Below are positions 1 to 8,879 of a DNA stretch of 64,000 nt, piece after piece. Under the pieces are notes generated by a model, which was given only the letters and a program-made list of their open reading frames with translations, was not told where the DNA came from and ran no database searches. This stretch comes from Streptomyces novaecaesareae (GTDB lineage Bacteria > Actinomycetota > Actinomycetes > Streptomycetales > Streptomycetaceae), in assembly GCF_000716875.1 (NCBI RefSeq), contig NZ_JNWQ01000001.1, positions 62,001 through 126,000 of the forward strand, given 5' to 3'. Position numbers and translations under genes: made by a program. Numbering within the stretch: the first letter of the stretch is position 1; every line of letters begins with the position of its first letter.

Positions 1-1
1 G

Positions 2-139
2 GTCCGGTTCCGGGCGGAGGTCTACACCGGTGCCCAGCACGGCTACACCCAGGCCGACACCACCCGTTACGACGTGGTCGCCGACGCACGGCACTGGGAG
101 GCGCTGCTCGGCCTGCTGAAGCGGGTCCTGCCGGCCTGA
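2..139 (+). CDS. Dienelactone hydrolase family protein, C-terminal part
   Basis: The window opens inside this reading frame, and only the last 45 residues before TGA are present. The piece AEVYTGAQHGYTQAD followed by a Trp-containing helix matches the end of dienelactone hydrolase family proteins, where the His of HGY is the catalytic-triad histidine. These are cytosolic alpha/beta hydrolases acting on lactones or esters; the substrate cannot be told from this fragment. The short gap after it holds three CCGCCGT heptamers (143-163). Confidence 0.6.
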   Translation, partial: VRFRAEVYTGAQHGYTQADTTRYDVVADARHWEALLGLLKRVLPA

Positions 140-238
140 GCTCCGCCGTCCGCCGTCCGCCGTCCGCCCGTCCGTCTTCCAGCCGTACGGTTCGCTAGCC
201 TGAGGAGTGAACCAGACGACTGAACCGGGGGGTTGGGC

Positions 239-1189
239 GTGCACATCGGAATGGGCAGGCGGGGAAGGCAGGCCGGGACGGGCCTGCGGGGCGTCCAGGA
301 GGCCATCGTGTCGGCCTTCGCCGAGTACGTCCCAGGCGGGGTGCGACCGGGCGAACTCGACCGCGGCCGGCGGTCGTTGCGCTGGGTGGAGGCGGGCAGG
401 GGCGGTGTGGCGCCCGTGGTCCTGATCGCGGGCTGCGGCACCTCCTCGCTCACCTGGGTGCCCGTCCTGCCCGAACTGTCCCGACACGGACGGGTGGTGG
501 CGTACGACCGGGCCGGACTCGGCGCCAGCGAGCCGGAGCGCGCCGCAGAGCGCGGCAGCGGCCTCGCGACCGGCCCCACCCTGGAGGGGGAGATCGCGGA
601 CCTGGCCGCCCTCGTACGGCACCTGGACGCCGGCCCGGCCATCCTGGTCGGGCACAGTTGGGGCGGCCAGCTGGCCCAACTCCTCGCCTGGCAGCGGCCG
701 GAGCTGGTAGCCGGCCTGGTGCTGGTGGACCCGGCGCACGAGGAGTTCCAGCCGCGGTCCATCCGGGTCGCCGAAGCCGCGCTGAACCGGCTCTGGCTGC
801 TCCGGACCGCGCTGACGACCACCGCACCGGAACCGGGGCGCCCGCTCGCCCGGGCCGAGGCGGCCGTGATCGCGCACCCCCACCAGCGGCGGACCGTCCT
901 CGCGGAGAACCGCCTGACGAACGTCACCGCCCCCGAGCTCCGGCGGCGCCGCGGCGCCTCGCGGCTGCCGGAGGTTCCGGTGGCCGTCCTGAGCGCGACC
1001 GAGGGGCTGCCCCGGGCGATGCGCTCCCGGTGGACCGCCCTGCAGTCGCAGATCGCGTCCGGTGCGCTCAGGGGGACGCACGGCACGGTGCGCGAGGCCG
1101 GCCACGCCGTCCACGCCGACCAGCCCGGGGCGGTCATCGCGGCCGTCCTGGAGGTGTCCGACCACGCCCGATACGCCCGGAAGGCCTGA
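239..1189 (+). CDS. Alpha/beta hydrolase
   Basis: A single-domain alpha/beta hydrolase of about 316 residues. Visible family features are the oxyanion region LIAGCGTSSLTW, the nucleophile elbow GHSWGGQ with the catalytic Ser, the strand LVLVDPAHEEF after it, and a C-terminal EAGHAVHADQ that supplies the catalytic His. There is no signal peptide, so it is probably cytosolic. The start is uncertain: TTG at 233 and GTG at 239 both follow a G-rich stretch, and the conserved core begins only about 50 residues in. It stands alone between the dienelactone hydrolase end and the kinase gene; the substrate is unknown. Confidence 0.85.
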   Translation: MHIGMGRRGRQAGTGLRGVQEAIVSAFAEYVPGGVRPGELDRGRRSLRWVEAGRGGVAPVVLIAGCGTSSLTWVPVLPELSRHGRVVAYDRAGLGASEPERAAERGSGLATGPTLEGEIADLAALVRHLDAGPAILVGHSWGGQLAQLLAWQRPELVAGLVLVDPAHEEFQPRSIRVAEAALNRLWLLRTALTTTAPEPGRPLARAEAAVIAHPHQRRTVLAENRLTNVTAPELRRRRGASRLPEVPVAVLSATEGLPRAMRSRWTALQSQIASGALRGTHGTVREAGHAVHADQPGAVIAAVLEVSDHARYARKA

Positions 1190-1368
1190 GAGCCGCCCGG
1201 CCAACGCCCGGAGAGCACCTGGCGAACACCCGGCGGGCATCCGGTCGGTCTCTGGCAGTCGTGCTCAATTCCGTTTCGCATCCGGTCTGCTGAGGTCACG
1301 ACACGCTCTGGCACACTGTGTGCCGACGACCCGTCGGGGCGGGTCATGACACACAGGGGGACTGGGGC

Positions 1369-3477
1369 ATGAGCGGGGCGGGCACCGTGCTCGGCGGGCG
1401 GTACAGGCTGGTCGGGAAGATCGGCGGCGGCGCGATGGGCTCGGTCTGGCGGGCCGAGGACACCGTCCTGGCGCGGCAGGTCGCGGTCAAGATCCTGCGC
1501 TCGGAGCTGTTCGAGGACGGCACCGCCACCCAGCGTTTCCGTCGCGAGGCCCAGCTGGTCGCCGCGATCGACCACCCAGGGGTCGTGGACGTCCACGACT
1601 ACGGCGAGAGCGGCGAGGACGGCGACGAGCGCTGCGCCTACATCGTCATGGAGCTGATCGAGGGCAGCCCGCTGGACCGGGTGCTCGCGAACTCCGGCCC
1701 CATGACCGTCGAGCGCACTCTTGAGCTGGTGGCCGGCGCCCTGGACGCGCTGCACGCCGCGCACCAGCGGGACATCGTGCACCGGGACATCAAGCCGTCC
1801 AACCTGATGGTGCGCACCGACGGCCGGGTGGCGATCACGGACTTCGGCATCGCCCGGGCGCTCGCCAGCACCAAGCTCACCGCGCCGTTCGCGATCATCG
1901 GCACCGCGCTCTACATGTCCCCGGAGCAGGCCGAGGGGGCCGCTCTCGGCCCCGCCACCGACCTGTACTCGATCGGCGTGGTCTGCTACGAACTGCTGGT
2001 CGGCGAGCCGCCGTACTCCGGCGAGGGGCCGCTGCAGATCGCGCTCAAGCACGTCAACCAGCCGGTGCCGGAACTGCCGGAGACCTTTCCGGCGGCGGTT
2101 CGGGCGCTGGTCGCGAGGGCGCTGGCCAAGAAGCCCGGGGAGCGGTTCGCGGACGCGGCCGAGATGGCGGCGGCGGCCCGTGCCGCGGTCGGGGGCGAGG
2201 ACAGCGAGGGCAGCGAGTCCGGCGAGAGTGGGGAGAGCGCGGAGAAGCCCGCCGTCGATACCCGGACGATCGCCCTCCGGCCCGGTGCGACACCTGATGC
2301 GGCGCCCGGTGCCGCGCCCGGTGCGGCACCGGGCGGGCAAGCCGAGGGAGGAGACCCCGAGGCCGGGCCAGCCGCGGCCGGAGAGGCCGGAGGGGCCAAG
2401 GGGGACGAGGGAGCGGCGAAGGGCGAGGACGCGAAGGCCGGTGCCGTGGTCGTTCCCGCCGCGGGCGACGCCCTCGCACCCGTCGAGGTCGCGAAGGTGC
2501 TGCCGCAGGCGCAGACCGAGCCCGGCAGGGCCAAGTCCCGGCGCACCCTGCTGGTGCCCGTGATCATCCCCGTCATCATCTCGGTGGGGACGGCCACCGT
2601 CCTGCTGGTCGACCGTGGCCCGGGCGGTTCCGACGCTGCCGTGCCGCCCGCCGCCCAGCCGACCGTGGTGGTGACCGTTCCGGCGAACCCCGGCACCGGC
2701 TCCCCGGCGCCCGCAGCGACCACCGCGCCCGTCACCCCGGTGCCGACCGACACCCCGGCGGCCACCCCGAACGCCGACCAGCCGGCGCCCGGGGCCCCGA
2801 ACCAGCAGCAGGCCCCTCTCCCGGCCCAGGGCCAGGCCCCGGGGCAGGGTGGAAGCGGCGGCGCCTCAGCAGGCAGTCGGAGCGGTGGCGCCGGCACGGG
2901 CACGAACTCCGGCGGCAGGGCGGCCGCCGGCGGGTCCACGGGCGGTCAGGCGAACCAGCCGGGCGGCGGTGCCGGCGGCAATCCGCCCAACCCGCCCGCC
3001 AACCAGAACCCGCAGCCTCCGGCGCCGGCCCCGGGCGGTGGCACCACCACGGCTCCGCAGAGCCCGAGCCGGCCCGCGTCCTGCGGCGGCAGCAGCTGGA
3101 GCACCATCGTCACGGCCAAGGACGGCCGCCCGATCGGGATGCGCAACGACAACCTGAACGGCGACAACCCGATCGTGCTCGGCGGCGCCTCGCAGTACGG
3201 CTGGGTGCGCTCGACCAACCCCGGTTCGTGGATCCTCTTCAACGCCTGCAACAACGGCGGCCCGCAGCTCGTCCAGACCCCGGACGGGAAGGTCGCGCTG
3301 AGCAGCGGGTTCAGCTACCTCACCAACTGGACCGTCCGCAACGGCAGTACCGCGGGCTCGGTCACGCTGGCCGACTACATGAACCAGGTCTGCATGACCA
3401 GCAACGGCCCGGGCAACGCGGTCACCATGGTCGCCTGCACCCCCGGCAACACGGACCAGGAGTGGCGGTTCCAGTGA
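1369..3477 (+). CDS. Membrane Ser/Thr protein kinase (PknB type) with extracytoplasmic lectin-like domain
   Basis: A 702-residue Hanks-type kinase. The kinase domain (about residues 12-275) has the Gly-rich loop IGGGAMGSV, the ATP-binding Lys in VAVKIL (K41), the catalytic loop HRDIKPSN (138 on), DFG (158) and the GTALYMSPEQ activation segment. An acidic/Ala-Pro linker follows, then one membrane segment around residues 393-415 and a long Pro/Gly/Gln/Thr-rich stalk. The last ~130 residues contain two Cys pairs and end CMTSNGPGNAVTMVAC...QEWRF, the QxW style of ricin-type beta-trefoil repeats, in place of the PASTA repeats usual in PknB. The ATG at 1369 follows an AGGGGGACTGGGGC stretch; an in-frame extension to 1318 lacks coding character. 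Role inferred: sensing an outer-surface carbohydrate. Confidence 0.9.
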   Translation: MSGAGTVLGGRYRLVGKIGGGAMGSVWRAEDTVLARQVAVKILRSELFEDGTATQRFRREAQLVAAIDHPGVVDVHDYGESGEDGDERCAYIVMELIEGSPLDRVLANSGPMTVERTLELVAGALDALHAAHQRDIVHRDIKPSNLMVRTDGRVAITDFGIARALASTKLTAPFAIIGTALYMSPEQAEGAALGPATDLYSIGVVCYELLVGEPPYSGEGPLQIALKHVNQPVPELPETFPAAVRALVARALAKKPGERFADAAEMAAAARAAVGGEDSEGSESGESGESAEKPAVDTRTIALRPGATPDAAPGAAPGAAPGGQAEGGDPEAGPAAAGEAGGAKGDEGAAKGEDAKAGAVVVPAAGDALAPVEVAKVLPQAQTEPGRAKSRRTLLVPVIIPVIISVGTATVLLVDRGPGGSDAAVPPAAQPTVVVTVPANPGTGSPAPAATTAPVTPVPTDTPAATPNADQPAPGAPNQQQAPLPAQGQAPGQGGSGGASAGSRSGGAGTGTNSGGRAAAGGSTGGQANQPGGGAGGNPPNPPANQNPQPPAPAPGGGTTTAPQSPSRPASCGGSSWSTIVTAKDGRPIGMRNDNLNGDNPIVLGGASQYGWVRSTNPGSWILFNACNNGGPQLVQTPDGKVALSSGFSYLTNWTVRNGSTAGSVTLADYMNQVCMTSNGPGNAVTMVACTPGNTDQEWRFQ

Positions 3478-4006
3478 TGCGCCGGATGCATCAGATGCGT
3501 CAGGCCCGCCGGACCCGCCGGGGGATTTAGCAGGCGGCTGGTCGGTGGGCAAGGGGGTCGGGTGGCGGAACCTCGCCATCTGGTGTCAAGGGACCGTATG
3601 GAAACTTCTACACACTTGTAAAAGTCGATCGGCGGGCGGTCGGGCCGACGTCTCGTGACTGCGTTCGACAGTCGAACGACTGTCGTGCAGGCGGTCGGCT
3701 GTGGTTCGGGTGAAAACCAATCGCAGGATGGGGTGAATTGCCCTGATCCGACCGCCATTTGAACACCCTTTACCTGCTGGCGGGACCTGGCCAACTCCTG
3801 ATGCAGACCTGTCATTTCATCTGCTGGATTGTCATGCTTTTGGTCACCCCCCAGCGGTAGCCCCCACCCCCACCCCTTGGTGGCGAGCCGCTCGACTGCA
3901 CGGGGTTCTCAGCACGTCAGCGCCCGTTCCGCCCCACAGGTGCCGACCCGGCCCCCGGGACGCGGCGTGACCGCGCCCAGACGCGGTTTCCCGGAAGGAC
4001 TCGTAC
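3478..4006. promoter_or_regulatory. Intergenic leader of the M4 protease with a perfect 20-bp dyad
   Basis: This 529-bp gap holds no convincing gene. Its middle is AT-richer than the surroundings, as expected of a promoter. At 3666-3685 lies a perfect inverted repeat, CGACAGTCG-AA-CGACTGTCG, which could be an operator or a transcribed hairpin. Further down, a GGAAGGA ribosome-binding site (about 3993-3999) precedes the GTG at 4007. No regulator can be named. Confidence 0.45.
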
Positions 4007-5644
4007 GTGAAGCGAAAGCTCGCGGCTGTCGCCGTACTCTCGGCCACGGCCCTGCTGACCGGTGTGATCCAGGTGAGCACCGCCGCCCAGGCCGCCCCCA
4101 CCCCCTCGCTGCAGGCCCAGGCCGGCCCGCAGCACGCCACCGTGCTCGCGCTGGCCGGCAACCAGGCCGGCCCGCTCGCCAAGGCGCTCGGCCTCGGCGA
4201 CAAGGAACAACTCGTCGCCAAGGACGCCGTGGTGGACCAGGACGGCACTCGCCACCTGCGCTTCGAGCGCACCTACGCCGGCCTGCCGGTGATCGGCGGC
4301 GACCTGGTCGTCCACCAGAAGGCCGACGGCGCGGTGAAGTCGGTCTCCAAGGCCGTCTCCGCACGGATCGCCCTGCCGAGCCTGACCCCGAAGGTCCCGG
4401 CCGACCAGGCCGCCGCGCAGGCCACCGGCGCGGTCAAGGCCACTGTCGGCGTGACCGTCGACGCGGACGAGTCGCCGCTGGCCGACGTTCACCAGACCGG
4501 CAAGGCCGAGCTGGTGGTCTGGGCCACCGACGGCAGCCCGCGCCTGGCCTACCGCACCACCGTCGAAGGCGTGCGCGCCGACGGCACCCCGAGCAGCCAG
4601 GTCCTGCTCACCGACGCCGCCACCGGCCAGGTGCTCTCCACCCACGAGAAGGTGCAGACCGCGGCCGGCACCGGCAACGGCGTCTTCGTCGGCCAGGTCC
4701 CGCTGACCACCGCGCAGAGCGGCTCGCAGTACCAGCTCAAGGACGCCACCCGCGGCGGCCAGTCCACCACCGACATGAACCACGGCACCTCGGGCAGCGG
4801 CTCGCTGTTCGCCAACACCAGCAACAACTTCGGCGACGGCACCGCGGCCAACCGCGAATCTGCCGCCGTGGACGCCCAGTTCGGCGCCGCCACCACCTGG
4901 GACTTCTACAAGAGCACCTTCGGCCGCAGCGGCATCCGCAACGACGGCGTCGGCGCCCTCAGCCGGGTGCACTACGGCTCCAACTACGTGAACGCGTTCT
5001 GGAGCGACGACTGCTTCTGCATGTCGTACGGTGACGGCAGCGGCGACGCCGCACCGCTCACCGAGATCGACGTGGCCGGCCACGAGATGACCCACGGCGT
5101 CACCGCCGCCACCGCTGCCCTCAACTACTCGGGCGAGTCCGGCGGCCTCAACGAGGCCACCTCCGACATCATGGGCACGATGGTCGAGTGGTACGCCAAC
5201 CTGCCCTCCAACCCGCCGAACTACTGGATCGGCGAGCTGGTCAACCTGCGCGGCGACGGCAGCCCGCTGCGCTACATGGACCAGCCCAGCAAGGACGGCC
5301 AGTCCGCCGACTACTGGGACGCCAACGTCGGCAACCTGGACGTCCACTACTCGTCCGGTGTGGCGAACCACTTCTTCTACCTGCTGTCCGAGGGCAGCGG
5401 CGCGAAGACCATCAACGGGTTCAGCTACAACAGCCCGACCTCCGACGGCTCGACCCTCGCCGGAATCGGCCGGGACAAGGCCGCGCAGATCTGGTACAAG
5501 GCGCTGACCACCTACTTCACCTCCACCACCGACTACGCGGGCGCCCGTGCGGCCACCCTCAGCGCGGCGGCGGACCTGTACGGCTCGGACAGCACGGAGT
5601 ACAACGCGGTCGCCGCCACCTGGACGGCCGTCAACGTCAACTGA
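4007..5644 (+). CDS. Secreted M4 family (thermolysin-like) zinc metalloprotease
   Basis: A 545-residue preproprotein. Residues 1-30 form a Sec signal peptide (Lys/Arg start, hydrophobic core, cleavage near AQA-AP). An FTP/PepSY-type propeptide occupies roughly 50-210 and acts as chaperone and inhibitor in this family. The catalytic domain carries the zinc site HEMTH (from residue 359) and the downstream third ligand in GGLNEATSDIMG. The C-terminal part includes the active-site His region (YSSGVANHFFYLLSEG). Length and order are normal for actinomycete M4 proteases. GTG start with a good ribosome-binding site; a strong hairpin follows the stop. Probable role: extracellular protein degradation. 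Confidence 0.95.
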   Translation: MKRKLAAVAVLSATALLTGVIQVSTAAQAAPTPSLQAQAGPQHATVLALAGNQAGPLAKALGLGDKEQLVAKDAVVDQDGTRHLRFERTYAGLPVIGGDLVVHQKADGAVKSVSKAVSARIALPSLTPKVPADQAAAQATGAVKATVGVTVDADESPLADVHQTGKAELVVWATDGSPRLAYRTTVEGVRADGTPSSQVLLTDAATGQVLSTHEKVQTAAGTGNGVFVGQVPLTTAQSGSQYQLKDATRGGQSTTDMNHGTSGSGSLFANTSNNFGDGTAANRESAAVDAQFGAATTWDFYKSTFGRSGIRNDGVGALSRVHYGSNYVNAFWSDDCFCMSYGDGSGDAAPLTEIDVAGHEMTHGVTAATAALNYSGESGGLNEATSDIMGTMVEWYANLPSNPPNYWIGELVNLRGDGSPLRYMDQPSKDGQSADYWDANVGNLDVHYSSGVANHFFYLLSEGSGAKTINGFSYNSPTSDGSTLAGIGRDKAAQIWYKALTTYFTSTTDYAGARAATLSAAADLYGSDSTEYNAVAATWTAVNVN

Positions 5645-5744
5645 GCCGGTCCCGGGCCGACTCGGGGTCTGAGTCCTGGCCCGGGCCCGAAGGAGCATCC
5701 GATCGAAGCCCTGCCGGGCCGGGGGTGCCGGCCGGCAGGGCCAC

Positions 5745-5787
5745 GGGGCGGGGACGACGGTGTGCGGACCACCGTCGCCCCCGCCCC
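5745..5787 (+). terminator. Terminator hairpin after the M4 protease
   Basis: Two 17-nt arms (5745-5761 and 5771-5787) pair with a single mismatch around a 9-nt loop. A smaller GC-rich hairpin lies just upstream (about 5711-5738). It sits between the protease end and the convergent siderophore-protein remnant, so it may serve both strands. Confidence 0.7.
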
Positions 5788-5838
5788 TTCAGGTATCTGA
5801 CGATGCGTCATGGTGTGCCGGGGTGCCATGCCCTCCCG

Positions 5839-6249
5839 TCACCCGCCCGGCGTCGCCGTCGTCAGGTCCTTCCGGGTCTCGTCCAGGATCAGGCCGGCCC
5901 CGGTGTAGCCGATGCCGAGCATCCACAGGTTGTCGTCCACCCGGAACACCCGCCCGCTGCGGACGGCGTCCAGGTTCTTCCACAGTGCGCCCTCGGTGAT
6001 CTTCCCCTGGTCGGACTTGGCCGCGTCCCCGTACAGCGAGTAGAAGATGACGTCGGCCGCCGCCTGGTCCACCTGTTCCGGGCTGATCTCGATCGAGAAT
6101 CCGGGCTTGTCCTGGTTGGCGGGCCGGCCGAGCCCGAGGTCCTTGAACAGTGAGCCGACGAAGGTGTCGTTGAGGTAGAGCCGGGTCGGCGCGCCCGCCA
6201 GGAAGCGGGCGGGCAGGGCGCCGGGATCCCTGCCCGCCCGGCCGCCCGG
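5839..6249 (-). pseudogene. 5'-truncated iron-siderophore ABC transporter substrate-binding protein
   Basis: An open frame of about 136 codons ending in TGA matches the C-terminal third of FhuD/FepB/FecB-type binding proteins: RLYLNDTFVGSLFKDLGLGRP, then the helix-bounded lobe with GALWKNLDAVRSGRVFRVDD and WMLGIGYTGAGLILDE. The N-terminal lobe, lipoprotein signal and start codon are missing. The frame runs straight up to, and in phase with, the TAG stop of the MerR gene at 6250, with no ribosome-binding site or start between. A GTG at 6072 could start only 77 residues. I read it as a deletion remnant with the MerR gene next to the breakpoint. Confidence 0.75.
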
Positions 6250-7065
6250 CTACGCCTCGGAACCGCCGTCGTCCGCCTCTGCCTCGGAGCCGTTCTCCCG
6301 TCGCTGGCGCAGCAGTTGGTCGTACTCGGCGTGCACCCGGCGGTCCATCGCGAGGGCGAACTGGGCGTCGGCGACGGTCCGGGCCAGCGGCCGCACCCGC
6401 ATGATGCGTTCGGTGAGTCGGGCCGCCTCGCCGGGCGGCAGCGGGGTGTCGGCGGACAGCGCGCTGAGCAGGTGCTCGCTGACCACGTCGATGAAGATCT
6501 CGGCGATGGCGTCCACGTGTTCCCGGGTGCGCCGACTGGCGTCGAGTACCGCCGCGAGCGGGACGCCCTCGGCCACCAGCTCGGTGGTGGCGTCCATCAG
6601 CCGGCGGCTGACGTGGGTGATGCCGTCCTCCTCGACGGTGATGTAGCCCTGGGCGATCGACTCGGCGGTGTTCTCCTCGGTGAGCTGGTCCCCGAAGGCG
6701 GTCTTCAGTTCCTCCCAGTCCAGTCGCACCGGGGTCTCGTCCGACCAGGGTGCGACGATCGCCGCCTCCAGCCCGATCAGCTCGGCGACGTCCCGCCCGC
6801 TCTCCCCGGCGCCGATCAGCTCGGCGATGCCGCCCAGGGTGTGGCCGCGTTCCAGCAGCTCGCCGATCATCCGCAGCCGGGCCAGGTGCTCCTCGCCGTA
6901 CCAGGCGATCCGGCCCTCCTTGCGGGGTGGTTGGAGCAGTTTGCGCTCGCGGTAGAAGCGCAGGGTGCGGGTGGTGATGCCGGCCGCTTCGGCCAGTTCC
7001 TCCACCCGGTACTCGCGTTTTCTGTCGCCCGCAGCAGCTCTGACCTTGTCCACGGCGATCAGCAT
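6250..7065 (-). CDS. MerR family transcriptional regulator
   Basis: A 271-residue regulator. The winged helix-turn-helix near the N-terminus reads YRVEELAEAAGITTRTLRFYRERKL, the standard MerR recognition unit, and the dimerisation helix follows. The long C-terminal part (about 170 residues, all-helical) has no clear ligand cysteines, so it probably senses an organic molecule rather than a metal. The ATG at 7065 is chosen because it sits just before conserved sequence; an upstream extension to 7119 is possible. It is divergent from the monooxygenase operon with a large palindrome between them (7139-7180), its likely binding site. Its stop codon abuts the siderophore-protein remnant. Confidence 0.9.
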   Translation of the reverse strand: MLIAVDKVRAAAGDRKREYRVEELAEAAGITTRTLRFYRERKLLQPPRKEGRIAWYGEEHLARLRMIGELLERGHTLGGIAELIGAGESGRDVAELIGLEAAIVAPWSDETPVRLDWEELKTAFGDQLTEENTAESIAQGYITVEEDGITHVSRRLMDATTELVAEGVPLAAVLDASRRTREHVDAIAEIFIDVVSEHLLSALSADTPLPPGEAARLTERIMRVRPLARTVADAQFALAMDRRVHAEYDQLLRQRRENGSEAEADDGGSEA

Positions 7066-7138
7066 AGGTCCGTCGGCGCGGAAGGCTCCCCGGAGCCGGA
7101 GCGGTCGTGCTTCTTCCATCCGGTGTCAGCAAGGGCTA

Positions 7139-7180
7139 CCCTGCCAACCATGCCAGTGATTACTGGCGCGATTGGCAGGG
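7139..7180. promoter_or_regulatory. 42-bp nested dyad operator between MerR gene and monooxygenase operon
   Basis: Two inverted repeats share one centre (7159.5). The outer arms CCCTGCCAA / TTGGCAGGG (7139-7147, 7172-7180) are perfect over 9 bp; the inner arms GCCAGT / ACTGGC (7152-7157, 7162-7167) are perfect over 6 bp. Position between divergent genes and size suit a MerR dimer or paired sites controlling both promoters. Confidence 0.7.
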
Positions 7181-7241
7181 TTCCGGGGCGAGGCCCCCGG
7201 AGAGCGCGACGAGCACCGCCCCACCCTCAGGAGGAGGCCGC

Positions 7242-8879
7242 ATGGCATCCAGCAGCAAGCGCCCCCGCTCCGGCGCGTCCGGCGGGTCCGGTCCGTCCGG
7301 TCCGTCCGGTGCATCCGGCGCGTCCGGTGCGTCCGGTCTGTCCGGCGCCCCGGTCCCCGACGAGGCCGTACCGCACGTCCGGGTCGCGGTGATCGGCTCC
7401 GGCTTCGGCGGGCTCGGCGCCGCGGTCCGGCTGCGCCGCGCCGGGATCACCGACTTCGTGGTCCTGGAGCGCGCGGACTCCGTCGGCGGCACCTGGCGCG
7501 ACAACAGCTATCCCGGCTGCGCCTGCGACGTGCCCTCGCACCTCTACTCCTTCTCCTTCGCGCCCAACCCCGAGTGGCCGCGCAGCTTCTCCGGCCAGCC
7601 GGACATCCGCGCCTACCTGGAGAAGGTCGCCACCGTCTTCGGCCTCCGCCCCCACCTGCGCTTCAACGCCGAGGTGCTGGAGGCGCGTTGGGAGAGCGAG
7701 GAGACCCGCTGGCGGCTCACCACCTCGGCCGGCCAGTGGACCGCCGACGCCGTCGTCTCAGCCGCCGGACCGCTCGCCGACCCGCAGATCCCCGACCTCC
7801 CGGGGCTGAGCGGCTTCCCCGGCAAGGTGTTCCACTCCTCCCGCTGGGACCACGAGTTCGACCTGGCCGGCAAGCGCGTCGCCGTGGTCGGCACCGGAGC
7901 CTCCGCCGCCCAGATCATCCCGTCGATCCAGCCCGAGGTCGGCAAGCTGACCGTCTTCCAGCGCACCCCGGCCTGGGTCCTGCCGCGCCGCGACCGCGAG
8001 ATCAGCCAGTTGGAGAAGTGGTTGCACGGCCGCCTGCCGGTCACCGCGAAGATCCGCCGCGGCACCCTCTTCGCGCTGCGCGAGCTCCAGGTGGACGCCT
8101 TCGTCCGCCGCCCCGGACTGCTGCGCGTCATCCAGCAGCTCGCCGAACGCCACATCGCCCAGGGCATCCCGGACCCGGCACTGCGCGCCAAGCTCACCCC
8201 GGACTACCGGATCGGCTGCAAGCGCATCCTGCTCAGCAACACCTACTACCCGGCGCTCGCCGCGGCCAACGCCGAGGTCGTCTCCTCCGGCCTGCGCGAA
8301 CTGCGCGGCTCCACACTGGTCGCGGCCGACGGCAGCGAGCACGAGGTGGACGCCATCGTCTTCGGCACCGGCTTCCACGTCACCGACATGCCCATCGGCG
8401 CCCGGGTGTTCGGCGCCGACGGCACCAGCCTGGCCGAGGTGTGGAAGGGCGGGATGGAGGCGCTGCGCGGCTCGACCGTGCGCGGCTTCCCGAACCTCTT
8501 CTTCGTCATCGGCCCCAACACCGGCCTGGGCAACAGCTCGATGATCCTGATGATCGAGTCCCAACTGAACTACATGATCGACGCGTTGACCACGCTCGCC
8601 TCGGTCGGCGCGACCGCCATGCAGCCGACCGCGCGCGCCCAGCGGCAGTGGAACCTCGAACTGCAGCACCGGATGGACCGCACCGTCTGGACCACCGGCG
8701 GCTGCCGCAGCTGGTACCTCGACCCGAGCGGCAAGAACACCGTGCTCTGGCCCGGCTCCACCACGGCGTTCCGCCGCGCCACCCGCAAGGTGGACCTCGG
8801 CGAGTACGAGCTGATCATGCGCACCGCCCCGACCGCCGCCCCGACCACCGCCCGGACCGTCCAGGAGGCCTCCGCATGA
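7242..8879 (+). CDS. Flavin-containing (Baeyer-Villiger type) monooxygenase
   Basis: A 545-residue class B flavoprotein monooxygenase. After a low-complexity Ser/Gly/Pro N-terminus (to about residue 40) comes the FAD-binding VIGSGFGGLGAAVRL, then the Baeyer-Villiger fingerprint in the form FPGKVFHSSRWDH (about 191-203), and the NADPH-binding VVGTGASAAQ. Such enzymes insert one oxygen into ketones or oxidise heteroatoms using NADPH. A strong AGGAGGAGG site precedes the ATG. First gene of a coupled operon: its stop overlaps the next start (ATGA). The BVMO, hydrolase and SDR order matches the start of the M. tuberculosis mymA operon (Rv3083-Rv3085). The repetitive N-terminal linker is unusual. 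Confidence 0.92.
   Translation: MASSSKRPRSGASGGSGPSGPSGASGASGASGLSGAPVPDEAVPHVRVAVIGSGFGGLGAAVRLRRAGITDFVVLERADSVGGTWRDNSYPGCACDVPSHLYSFSFAPNPEWPRSFSGQPDIRAYLEKVATVFGLRPHLRFNAEVLEARWESEETRWRLTTSAGQWTADAVVSAAGPLADPQIPDLPGLSGFPGKVFHSSRWDHEFDLAGKRVAVVGTGASAAQIIPSIQPEVGKLTVFQRTPAWVLPRRDREISQLEKWLHGRLPVTAKIRRGTLFALRELQVDAFVRRPGLLRVIQQLAERHIAQGIPDPALRAKLTPDYRIGCKRILLSNTYYPALAAANAEVVSSGLRELRGSTLVAADGSEHEVDAIVFGTGFHVTDMPIGARVFGADGTSLAEVWKGGMEALRGSTVRGFPNLFFVIGPNTGLGNSSMILMIESQLNYMIDALTTLASVGATAMQPTARAQRQWNLELQHRMDRTVWTTGGCRSWYLDPSGKNTVLWPGSTTAFRRATRKVDLGEYELIMRTAPTAAPTTARTVQEASA

Noticed and set aside
67..2340. Very long minus-strand open frame
   Set aside because: It is antisense to the alpha/beta hydrolase and kinase genes; Arg/Gly/Ala/Asp-biased and without any recognisable domain. 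High GC makes such shadows common.
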